Assembly: GCA_014729595.1 (NCBI GenBank)
Contig: WJJU01000539.1
Span: 1 to 17,553 of the forward strand
Length of the DNA: 17,553 bases
Reading direction: 5' to 3'
Source: Chitinivibrionales bacterium
Lineage (GTDB): Bacteria; Fibrobacterota; Chitinivibrionia; Chitinivibrionales; WJMI01
Every line of letters starts with the position of its first letter. Position 1 is the stretch's first letter. Below are positions 8,754-15,577 of this stretch, in pieces. The notes under the pieces are model-generated. The model saw only the letters and a list, made by a program, of their open reading frames with translations, made no database searches and was not told where the DNA came from. A program made the position numbers and the translations under genes.

Positions 8754-8770
8754 ATGCCGGGGTTCGGCAT
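8754..8770 (+). terminator. Hairpin after the DUF3307 gene, possible terminator
   Basis: ATGCCG (8754-8759), a GGGTT loop and CGGCAT (8765-8770) form a 6-base-pair stem starting 5 bases after the stop codon. There is no U-tract, so this is weak as an intrinsic terminator; it may only protect the transcript 3' end. The rest of the 169-base gap to 8919 shows no clear promoter. Confidence 0.3.
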
Positions 8771-8918
8771 CCGCCCAGGGAGCATGGGCACGAGACGTCC
8801 TAGAAAACATTACCATTATAAACTCAAGCCGGGCAAGATCGGTTTTGGCTTGTTTTTGATCCAATAGTAGATCCCGCCTCAGCGGCATGCGACACATCAG
8901 CATAAGTTTAAGGAAGCC

Positions 8919-10229
8919 ATGAAGCAAAAGTCCTCACCACTTAACATTATTTGGTTGTTTATGATTGTAGCCGCAACGGTTGCGGCGGCCTATAACGGAC
9001 GAATGGAGGCGATATCGGGCGGTATGTTCGACGCCGCCAAAAGCGCCGTCACGCTCGCAATTGGTTGGGTGGGTGCAATGGCGCTATGGCTTGGTGTGAT
9101 GAAAGTGATGGAACATGCAGGAGCCATGCAGCTTATCGCTCGAGCTATCCGACCGCTGATGAAACGCCTTTTTCCCGACGTCCCCCCCGACCATCCGGCG
9201 ATGTCGGCAATGATACTTAATTTTGCCGCCAATGCCCTTGGGCTGGGTAACGCGGCGACGCCTTTGGGAATTAAAGCCATTAAGGAATTGGATCAACTTA
9301 ATCCCGAAAAGGGAACGGCTACAAACGCCATGTGCTTGTTTTTGGCCATAAATACTTCGAGCGTAACTATACTTCCTTTGGGCGCGATCGCGATTCGGGC
9401 CGGTGCGGGAGCCGACAATCCCGCTAAAATATTAGTCCCATCGATCCTGGCGACACTCATGTCCACAACGACGGCGATACTGGCGGCCAAGCTTTTGGCC
9501 GCAAAAAGCCGCCCCGTTGCGGCGCCGGCCACCCAACTCGGTGAGATAAGCGCGGACGGCGGTGTAGAATATGAGACCCCCGGTCTGAAGAGAGACGATC
9601 CCCCGGGCATTATCGGACAAATTGTCATGTGGACCCTGGTGGCGGCATTTGCCGGCGCGGTGGTGATGCGGCTTGTGTCAAACGGATCGGCGGCTACTTT
9701 GAGTGCGGATTTCTTTTCGGCCCTCTCTCACTGGCTGATGCCGGTTATTCTGTGCACATTCGTTCTCTTCGGTTATTTTCGCGGTGTCAAGGTCTATGAG
9801 TCACTGGTCGAAGGGGCGAAAGAAGGGTTCGATATCGCGGTACGGATAATCCCCTATCTTGTTGCAATCTTTGTAGCGATCGGTATGTTTCGCGAAAGCG
9901 GGGCTCTCGATATCGTCAAATCAATTATTTCACCGGTCACTTCGCTTATCGGGATGCCCGAAGAAGCGGTACCGATGGCGCTGATTCGTCCTCTTTCCGG
10001 CAGCGGTGCGTTCGGCCTAATGTCCGAGATCGTCAACCGTGCCCCCAACAGCTTCCTCGCCTTCCTGGTCTCTACCATGCAAGGGTCGACCGAAACGACT
10101 TTTTACGTACTTGCCGTTTATTTCGGCGCGGTCGGAGTGTTCAGAACCCGGCACGCGGTTCCGGCCGCCTTGACGGCTGATGTGGTGGGAGCGCTTGCGG
10201 CCTTGCTTGTTTGTCGCCTGATGTGGTAA
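8919..10229 (+). CDS. Fused SpmA-SpmB nucleoside-recognition (Gate) domain membrane protein
   Basis: 436 residues. Residues about 1-195 match spore maturation protein A: ALWLGVMKV (55-63), RLFPDVPPDHPAM (83-95) and NFAANALGLGNAATPLG (101-117). A polar linker (about 196-228) leads to an SpmB-like half (about 231-436): IPYLVAIFVAIGMFRESGAL (311-330), RPLSGSGAFG (357-366) and GSTETTFYV (389-397). Both halves are polytopic Gate domains, the fold shared with nucleoside transporters, so a membrane channel or transporter-like role is likely, substrate unknown. In Bacillus the two are separate genes needed for spore core dehydration. The fused form occurs widely in non-sporulating bacteria, where its job is unclear. 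AAGGAAG (8910-8916) supports the ATG. Length is normal for the fusion and no break is visible. Confidence 0.88.
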   Translation: MKQKSSPLNIIWLFMIVAATVAAAYNGRMEAISGGMFDAAKSAVTLAIGWVGAMALWLGVMKVMEHAGAMQLIARAIRPLMKRLFPDVPPDHPAMSAMILNFAANALGLGNAATPLGIKAIKELDQLNPEKGTATNAMCLFLAINTSSVTILPLGAIAIRAGAGADNPAKILVPSILATLMSTTTAILAAKLLAAKSRPVAAPATQLGEISADGGVEYETPGLKRDDPPGIIGQIVMWTLVAAFAGAVVMRLVSNGSAATLSADFFSALSHWLMPVILCTFVLFGYFRGVKVYESLVEGAKEGFDIAVRIIPYLVAIFVAIGMFRESGALDIVKSIISPVTSLIGMPEEAVPMALIRPLSGSGAFGLMSEIVNRAPNSFLAFLVSTMQGSTETTFYVLAVYFGAVGVFRTRHAVPAALTADVVGALAALLVCRLMW

Positions 10230-10576
10230 CGCTATGGCGGGTGGTACATGCCATGATGGCCGATTGTTTACGGAAGCATATCAAAACTGTTCCGTCGCAT
10301 GAAGCCCGCACGAAAGGGGCCCGGTGAGGAAAGCCGATCTCGAAATCGGTGGGGGGGGCGGAGGTGCGACGTAAGCCAACGAGGCATCTCCTAAGAGATG
10401 TGTCGATGCAGGATTTCCGCTCACCGCCCGGCGGTTGCGGCGGTGCTTTTGGGACGCTTTCCGGGAGGCGTCCTCTCGGCGTAGGAAGTCGCCTTTTAAC
10501 CGATCGTTCATGAATACAATGCCCGAGACTATTTTCCAATTTCATGTTTCGAGGATCAAGTCGGGAGTAAGCCATA
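10230..10576 (+). other. 347-base intergenic region with several hairpins, candidate structured RNA or leader
   Basis: No convincing gene is present. Plus-strand hairpins are CCGAT/ATCGG (10334-10338 with 10345-10349), CATCTC/GAGATG with a CTAA loop (10385-10400, extended by CGA/TCG at 10380-10382 and 10403-10405), GGACGC/GCGTCC (10452-10457 with 10468-10473) and a small GGCG/CGCC stem followed by TTTT (10478-10497). A run of eight G lies at 10351-10358. I compared it by eye with common riboswitch and RNase P, SRP and tmRNA signatures and found no match. It could be an uncatalogued leader for the Nudix gene, a small RNA, or a decayed gene. Confidence 0.35.
10478..10497 (+). terminator. Weak intrinsic terminator candidate downstream of the SpmAB gene
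   Basis: GGCG (10478-10481) pairs with CGCC (10490-10493) across an 8-base loop and is followed by TTTT (10494-10497). The stem is only four pairs and it lies about 250 bases after the stop, so the call is tentative. The stronger GGACGC/GCGTCC hairpin just upstream (10452-10473) has no U-tract. Confidence 0.2.
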
Positions 10577-11245
10577 GTGTCCAACGAGCTGGAAAATGCG
10601 GCCAAGTTCAAACACTGGGTTTCGAACGTTAAGAATGCCGGTTGTACGCTTCACGGGGTAAAGCCGCTGGCCGTATTGCCGCGGCACAACGGCGAAATAC
10701 TGTTTGCACTGCTTGAAGCCGAGGTTGAACCTCCGGAGGGTGGGCGGCTGCCGGAATACTTGTTCCTGCGCGGGAACGCCTGTATTGTTGTGCCTCTTTT
10801 ACGTAACCGGAGTACCGGCGAGGAACGATACCTCATGGTAAGGCAAAGACGGATCGGTAATGGTCTCATGAGTCTTGAGTTCCCGGCCGGGATGGTCGAC
10901 GCCACGGTAAACGACCCACGCGGTGTGGCGATAAAGGAGCTGGAAGAAGAGACGGGGCTTTCGGTGGAGCGTGAGGCGTTGGCGCCTTTGGTCCCCTACC
11001 CTTTGTATAGTTCACCGGGAGGAAGCGACGAGGCCATTCACTATTTCGGCTGTCTTGTCGAGATGGACAACAACGAGTATCGTTCCTTTGAAGGTAGGAT
11101 ACGGGAGCATGCGACCGAAAACGAACGCATTACGGTTACTCTTCGCACACGTGCTGAGGCCGAAAATGGGTTACGGTCGCTTCAGGCGCGCCTGGGATTC
11201 TATCTGTTTCAGCACTATATGCTAACCGATAAAAAAGCGGAATAA
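10577..11245 (+). CDS. Nudix hydrolase, ADP-sugar diphosphatase (NUDX14-like) type
   Basis: 222 residues. Members of this group cleave nucleoside diphosphate sugars or ADP-ribose to a sugar phosphate and a nucleotide, in the cytoplasm. The Nudix box lies at about 105-128 (PAGMVDAT before it, KELEEETGL at 120-128). The metal-binding glutamates E121, E124 and E125 are kept, but the usual Arg is Lys120 and the earlier Glu of the box is missing. The N-terminal layout (FKHWVSNV at 11-18, FLRGNACIVVPLL at 63-75) and SSPGGSDEAIHYFG (145-158) resemble plant NUDX14 ADP-sugar diphosphatases rather than short MutT proteins. The start is GTG at 10577; GGGAG (10563-10567) lies 9 bases upstream. It stands alone between two long noncoding gaps, so it is probably transcribed independently. 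Substrate cannot be fixed from sequence; another NDP-sugar is possible. Confidence 0.8.
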   Translation: MSNELENAAKFKHWVSNVKNAGCTLHGVKPLAVLPRHNGEILFALLEAEVEPPEGGRLPEYLFLRGNACIVVPLLRNRSTGEERYLMVRQRRIGNGLMSLEFPAGMVDATVNDPRGVAIKELEEETGLSVEREALAPLVPYPLYSSPGGSDEAIHYFGCLVEMDNNEYRSFEGRIREHATENERITVTLRTRAEAENGLRSLQARLGFYLFQHYMLTDKKAE

Positions 11246-11467
11246 TTGCACAAAATCCGGATTTAACGAAGAAAAAGCAAGAGTCGACATTCAGTATAGG
11301 GCGCGTTCATGGGCCCTGAGCGAGAGACGGCGGGGAGCCCCAAGGGAATGATCCCGCGGGATTCGCCTTCCTATAGTTCGGAGCGGCGATGAAACCACAT
11401 GGTGACGGTCCCTCCGGCGACGCCAAAGGAGATCTAAATAGGCATAGTCCCGAAGCGAGTACTACGC
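11246..11467 (+). other. 222-base intergenic region with two 12-base palindromes
   Basis: AAATCCGGATTT (11253-11264), 8 bases after the Nudix stop, is a perfect palindrome, as is ATCCCGCGGGAT in the middle of the gap. A strong AAAGGAG (11425-11431) is not followed by any usable start codon at normal spacing, since a TAA and no ATG, GTG or TTG lie before the ATG at 11468 in that frame. No RNA family was recognised. Confidence 0.4.
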
Positions 11468-13021
11468 ATGAAATGCATCGAAGCCAAAGAGAAGATAGTT
11501 GCCGAAGTGCCCGATATACTTTACGATGAATCGCGGTTCACCCTTGGCACACCTGAACGCGTTTATTACCCGGAATCGATCGATGATATCCGAAGCGTGA
11601 TTGTCGAGGCGGCGAGTACCCAAACGCCCGTAACCGTGATCGGGGGGCAGACCGGTATCACCGGCGGCAGTGTTCCGACGGAAGGGTGTATCGCCCTATG
11701 CATGTCGGCAATGCATTCGGTACTCGCGGTTGAGAAGGGGCGTGAGGGGGTACCCGTTCTGCGCTGTCAGCCGGGCATAACGCTGGAGCAAATCGCGGCG
11801 TTTCTGGAGAAACCGACAGACTATGGTCAGCCGGTGCCGGGCATGGAACTTTTGGGTGAGACGGTATGGTTTTACCCACCGGATCCTACCGAAATGTCGG
11901 CGCAGCTTGGTGGAACCGTAGCCGCCAACGCTTCCGGCGCTCGTACATTCCGAATGGGGGCGACCCGCCGGCATATCGAACTGTTGACAATAGTGACGGC
12001 GAAAGGCGAAACCGCGACCATTCGTCGAGGAGAGCATCTTTTCGCCGACGGTGCATGCACATTTAAAACGGATCAAGGCACCGCTTACTCAATTCGTGCT
12101 CCCCGCTACCAATCGGGGACGTTCAAGAATGCCGCCGGCTATTATTCGCGACCCGGGATGGATCTCATCGATCTTTTAGTAGGCTCAGAGGGGACTCTAT
12201 GCGTATTTGCGGAAGTCGGTATTCGCCTCTCCCCCGCGCCTCGACTCACGGCGGGCCTTACCTTCCTTCCCTCGCGCGAAAGCGCATTCGGGTTTGCCGT
12301 TTTCTTGCGCCAAGAGAGGCCCGTGCTTGCCGTCGAGTATTTCGACTCCACCGCGCTTAACTTTATAGCCGAATACAAGGACGACATTACGCTCAAGCTT
12401 CCCGCATTCCCCGCCGACGCCCACGCCGCCGTCTATTGGGAGTACACGGAAACCGACGACGCACCATTCGAAGAACGAATGGAGGTATGGGAAGAGCAAC
12501 TTGACGCCTTGGGGACGTCGCTGGAAAACACATGGAGCGGGTTCGAGCCCGAAGAATCGACAAGGCTCAAAAAATTCAGGCATGCGGCGCCTGAATTAGT
12601 TAATTTCAAAATCGCTCAGTACAAACGGGAAACAGCCGATATACGCAAAGTCGGATCTGATACGGCGGTGCCCGGCGCGCATTTCGAAGAACTGTTCAGT
12701 CGCTATTTTGAACTGATTTCGGCCGGTGGACCGCGCGCGGTTGTGTTCGGTCACTTGGGCGACTACCATTTGCATTTCAATATGCTGCCGCGCACTACCG
12801 CGGAAATGAAAAAGGCGCGGGAGATCTACGGACGCATGATGGACCTCGCGCTGGAATTGGGGGGGACCGTTTCGGCCGAACATGGTATAGGAAAGCTCAA
12901 GACCGATTACCTGGCGCGCATGTATGGCGACGAAGGCATTGCCGATATGCGCACAATTAAAGAGACGTTGGACCCGTCGGGATTGCTCAATCCGGGGAAT
13001 CTTTTACCTTATCCTCCGTAG
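11468..13021 (+). CDS. FAD-linked oxidoreductase, GlcD / D-2-hydroxyacid dehydrogenase type
   Basis: 517 residues of the vanillyl-alcohol-oxidase/GlcD flavoprotein family, which oxidises 2-hydroxyacids such as D-lactate, glycolate or D-2-hydroxyglutarate. The FAD-binding PCMH domain covers about 30-260: VTVIGGQTGITGGSVP (55-70), GGTVAANASGARTFRMGATR (148-167) and IDLLVGSEGTL (234-244). The C-terminal FAD-oxidase domain has FGHLGDYHLHFN (427-438), which carries the metal-binding histidines, SAEHGIG (469-475) and the closing DPSGLLNPGNLLP (502-514). There is no signal peptide and no fused Fe-S domain, so electrons must go to a separate partner not seen here. The only in-frame start is ATG 11468; its Shine-Dalgarno is weak (AAGCGAG about 10 bases upstream). 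The 3' end overlaps the convergent STAS gene by 35 bases. The exact substrate is unknown. Confidence 0.85.
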   Translation: MKCIEAKEKIVAEVPDILYDESRFTLGTPERVYYPESIDDIRSVIVEAASTQTPVTVIGGQTGITGGSVPTEGCIALCMSAMHSVLAVEKGREGVPVLRCQPGITLEQIAAFLEKPTDYGQPVPGMELLGETVWFYPPDPTEMSAQLGGTVAANASGARTFRMGATRRHIELLTIVTAKGETATIRRGEHLFADGACTFKTDQGTAYSIRAPRYQSGTFKNAAGYYSRPGMDLIDLLVGSEGTLCVFAEVGIRLSPAPRLTAGLTFLPSRESAFGFAVFLRQERPVLAVEYFDSTALNFIAEYKDDITLKLPAFPADAHAAVYWEYTETDDAPFEERMEVWEEQLDALGTSLENTWSGFEPEESTRLKKFRHAAPELVNFKIAQYKRETADIRKVGSDTAVPGAHFEELFSRYFELISAGGPRAVVFGHLGDYHLHFNMLPRTTAEMKKAREIYGRMMDLALELGGTVSAEHGIGKLKTDYLARMYGDEGIADMRTIKETLDPSGLLNPGNLLPYPP

Positions 13022-13367
13022 ATGTGTCGCCTCGTTCGAAGGTGGGCAGAGCGTCTTCGGAATCAAAAACATCGATGACTGAGGGTATGTTCATTTGTTC
13101 GAGGAGTGCAAGAAGATCGCGGTTAGGCTCCACGATACAAAGCCGCCCTCCTTTTTCGCTCGTTTTTTTGTAGCACTGCACCAGCACCGCTATCGCTCCA
13201 CTATACAAATACGATGTATCGGTGAAAATAACGGCGATGTTGACCCGACCGTGGCGCAGGTACAGCTCAATCAATGCCTGTAGTTCTTCGAGCTGTGCAA
13301 TTGCTTTGACCGGTCCGCTAAACCGTATTATTTGAAATATGCCTTTTTCGTAAATCTCTATCTTCAT
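12987..13367 (-). CDS. STAS-domain protein (anti-sigma factor antagonist-like)
   Basis: 126 residues; about 1-105 form a STAS domain (start MKIEIYEKGIFQIIRFSGPV), followed by a charged, probably disordered tail. STAS proteins of this type are switched by phosphorylation of a Ser at the start of helix 2; Ser56 in YLYSGAIAVL aligns with the phospho-Ser of SpoIIAA, although the usual Asp before it is replaced (Leu54-Tyr55). No partner kinase or phosphatase gene is visible nearby. It is the last gene of the minus-strand run, 163 bases after the kinase gene. GGAAGG lies 3 bases before the ATG, a short spacing. The last 35 bases overlap the 3' end of the convergent flavoprotein gene. Role: probably a partner-switching regulator, target unknown. 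Confidence 0.75.
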   Translation of the reverse strand: MKIEIYEKGIFQIIRFSGPVKAIAQLEELQALIELYLRHGRVNIAVIFTDTSYLYSGAIAVLVQCYKKTSEKGGRLCIVEPNRDLLALLEQMNIPSVIDVFDSEDALPTFERGDTSTEDKVKDSPD

Positions 13368-13530
13368 GCGCCTTCCGGGACGGAGTCATTCAGCGGATCG
13401 GGGTGCGAACAGCGCTTCTCCGAGGCGATGGCGATCTTTTCAGACAACAACTCACTGCCCCGCCCCCCCCCTCCGCCGGGATACTTGCGCGTACACCCCA
13501 AGAAACGCCCAAAAAGGCGCCGCGCACACC

Positions 13531-14517
13531 TCACTTCAAATACGTACGGCATTCATCAACAACTTTTGCGATAGTTGGAAAATGGTTTTCGCGGTCGAGA
13601 ATGCGAGCCAGACGCTCCAGACCTATTGGGACATACCGACGATACCAGTCGCGCCCTTTGTGAAGCGAAAGGTTTGCAAAAGCGCCCAAAGCCTGCATAA
13701 GACGCTGAACGGCGGCAACATGGAATGAGCGAGCGGTTATTCGTCTTCCGCTGACGGCACGGTAATGATCCAATAAGTCGGCTTCGGCCCCTTCGTCGCC
13801 CAAAGCTACGTACGGATCAAGCAAGAGCGAAGCAAGATCGTACTCGGCCGGACCCATTCGGGCGCCTTGAAAATCTACAAACCGAATTCCATCCTTTACG
13901 ACTAAAATATTCTCGGACTGGAAATCGCGATGCATGCAGACGCGTGGAAGTTTGGCGGCCTCAGCAGCCAATTCGTGACATTCTTTTAACCATGCGCCGT
14001 CGAGCATACGCTCACAGCCGAAATAATCGCGCACACAGTGATTCGCAAAATAGCCGCTTTCCCACAAGTACATTTTTTCGTTCATGGCTCGAGTGGCCAC
14101 GGCGTCTGAAACGCCGGCATCCAGAGCATGCCAGCGTGCGGCCGCCTCCAAGACACGCCGATAAACGGATTTAATAGTTCCTTTTTCGCTCTCCGCACAC
14201 ACTCGTTTTAGTGTCATGGAACCCAAATCTTCTTCGAGGATTAATCCATGACGCGAATCGACGGCATGGATAACCGGCAGTACGTCGAGCTTGCGCGATA
14301 CACCGCGCGCAATATCTAAAAAACGATTCCAATCCGGATCCGTAGCGACCCATACGATAAGCACATACGAATCGCTTTGCGCCTTCGCACGGCCGATCCT
14401 GAAGAATCGGCGATCCGAGCCGGCTCTCCCCGCCTCTTCGGCGAACCACTGTTCAGGATCGAACCCCGCTATATTCGTACTCAGAAAATTGAGTTGTGCC
14501 GGTGTCAAAGAAAACAT
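13531..14517 (-). CDS. amgK: N-acetylmuramate/N-acetylglucosamine C1 kinase (AmgK-like, aminoglycoside phosphotransferase fold)
   Basis: AmgK phosphorylates MurNAc (and GlcNAc) at the anomeric carbon with ATP in cytoplasmic peptidoglycan salvage. From Met at 14517 the protein has 328 residues, the size of known AmgK. The catalytic loop HRDFQSEN (about 196-203, Asp198 and Asn203) and the metal-binding DFQGARMGPAEYDLASLL (from about 215) are clear. The N-terminal lobe has SDRRFFRI, as expected for AmgK, and the C-terminus (LMQALGAF, RYVPIGLERL) is complete. The frame is also open from a GTG at 14568, but that start has no proper ribosome binding site and the extra 17 residues do not resemble the family, so 14517 is preferred; its own Shine-Dalgarno is weak. 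The adjacent MurU-like gene supports the assignment over an aminoglycoside or choline kinase. Confidence 0.85.
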   Translation of the reverse strand: MFSLTPAQLNFLSTNIAGFDPEQWFAEEAGRAGSDRRFFRIGRAKAQSDSYVLIVWVATDPDWNRFLDIARGVSRKLDVLPVIHAVDSRHGLILEEDLGSMTLKRVCAESEKGTIKSVYRRVLEAAARWHALDAGVSDAVATRAMNEKMYLWESGYFANHCVRDYFGCERMLDGAWLKECHELAAEAAKLPRVCMHRDFQSENILVVKDGIRFVDFQGARMGPAEYDLASLLLDPYVALGDEGAEADLLDHYRAVSGRRITARSFHVAAVQRLMQALGAFANLSLHKGRDWYRRYVPIGLERLARILDRENHFPTIAKVVDECRTYLK

Positions 14518-14641
14518 ACTTACAATTACAGATGCGGTTGCGACTTGTTTTATTCTTTGCCCGCTCACCCTCGCCGGGCGATTCAGGGGTTTCGGCGACC
14601 GGGAATGGATTATCGACGGCGGTTCCAGACGAATTCAGGTA

Positions 14642-15577
14642 CTAATCGGCTATCGGGACTATCCCCCACTTGGTGACAACAGCATCGGTTACGCGCCCCC
14701 TCTCGACCGGGGTGTCTGCGAAAACGACTACTCGCTCCAAATAGGCCCGGGGATCGATGCGCGTCGATTCCGTCCATACATCCTTTCCGAGTCGAGCCGT
14801 AATTTCCGGAGATAAGCTTGCCGGTCGGCCGCATCTTCGTTCCGTATCCACCACCATGTGAGCGGGGATCGGCAAAGAGAATCGTCCGGATAGTATATCA
14901 AAATGTATTTGGGCAAGGGAGCGTGGCGTTCCGATGTCGTACCAATACAAATCTGGCACCACCATTACGGTAACTTCAAGCCCTTTCTCCAAAGCTCGAC
15001 GCCAAACCGGTAGAATCGAAAAATCGTCATCGCGCACCACATCGAGAAAACGACGACGGTATAATGCCATACCGATATAGTCAGCACCGGTAAGCTCCCC
15101 GCCCGCCGCGCATTCATGCGGTGTACCGGCATATCGACCGTTGAGTGAATCGAACAGAATCGTTCCACGGCCTTGGGTCGGCGCGGCGATCAAACTGCAA
15201 TCCGCACCTCCTTCAAGAAAACGACCGATCGCGTGGGCAATATCAATAGTTGAAATAATGTCGACATTGCACACGCAAAAGGCATCGTCCTGGGCCAAAA
15301 ACGCTCGCGCACCATCGAGTGCTCCACCAGTGCCACGTATTGCCTCCGTTTCGTGGAACAGGCGCAATGATGCTGCAAACGCATCACGGAAGGACTCTAC
15401 ACTATCGCTCAGATAGTGCGTATTGGCACATAGGCGACTGATGCCGGCTTTGTTGAAATTTTGAACATGACGTCCCAAAGCCGGCGTTCCGCCGACGGGA
15501 ACCAATGCCTTGGGGATATGTTCGGAGATCGGTCGAAGGCGCGTGCCGAATCCCGCGGCCAAAATGAAACCCGTCAT
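14642..15577 (-). CDS. murU: MurNAc-1-phosphate uridylyltransferase (MurU-like) with C-terminal extension
   Basis: Predicted to convert MurNAc-1-phosphate and UTP to UDP-MurNAc in the salvage route. The 311-residue protein has the nucleotidyltransferase signature LAAGFGTRLRP (6-16), Lys23 in IPKALVPV, GTGGAL (82-87), the metal-binding Asp106 in CNVDI, and WYDIGTPRSL (212-221). Classical MurU is about 220 residues. Here residues about 240-311 form an extra tail with a hexapeptide-like pattern (TRIDPRAYLERVVVF, RVTDAVVTKWGIV) suggestive of a short left-handed beta helix, as in GlmU and mannose-1-phosphate guanylyltransferases. Its ATG overlaps the NamZ stop as ATGA, so translation is probably coupled; AGAGG also lies 5 bases upstream. 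Specificity rests on context (AmgK next door); another sugar-1-phosphate nucleotidyltransferase is possible. Confidence 0.8.
   Translation of the reverse strand: MTGFILAAGFGTRLRPISEHIPKALVPVGGTPALGRHVQNFNKAGISRLCANTHYLSDSVESFRDAFAASLRLFHETEAIRGTGGALDGARAFLAQDDAFCVCNVDIISTIDIAHAIGRFLEGGADCSLIAAPTQGRGTILFDSLNGRYAGTPHECAAGGELTGADYIGMALYRRRFLDVVRDDDFSILPVWRRALEKGLEVTVMVVPDLYWYDIGTPRSLAQIHFDILSGRFSLPIPAHMVVDTERRCGRPASLSPEITARLGKDVWTESTRIDPRAYLERVVVFADTPVERGRVTDAVVTKWGIVPIAD

Noticed and set aside
10141..10611. 156-codon minus-strand open frame over the 347-base gap
   Set aside because: Overlaps real gene ends on the plus strand, is Arg/Pro/Ser-rich with no motif, and the same region is better explained as structured noncoding sequence.
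11370..11430. SAM-I, fluoride or c-di-AMP riboswitch, suggested by GATGAAACC and nearby motifs
   Set aside because: The remaining conserved blocks of each class are missing, and no consistent set of helices could be drawn.
14518..14568. GTG start at 14568 for the AmgK-like gene
   Set aside because: The ribosome binding site is not spaced properly and the 17 extra residues do not resemble the family N-terminus; ATG 14517 fits known AmgK length better.
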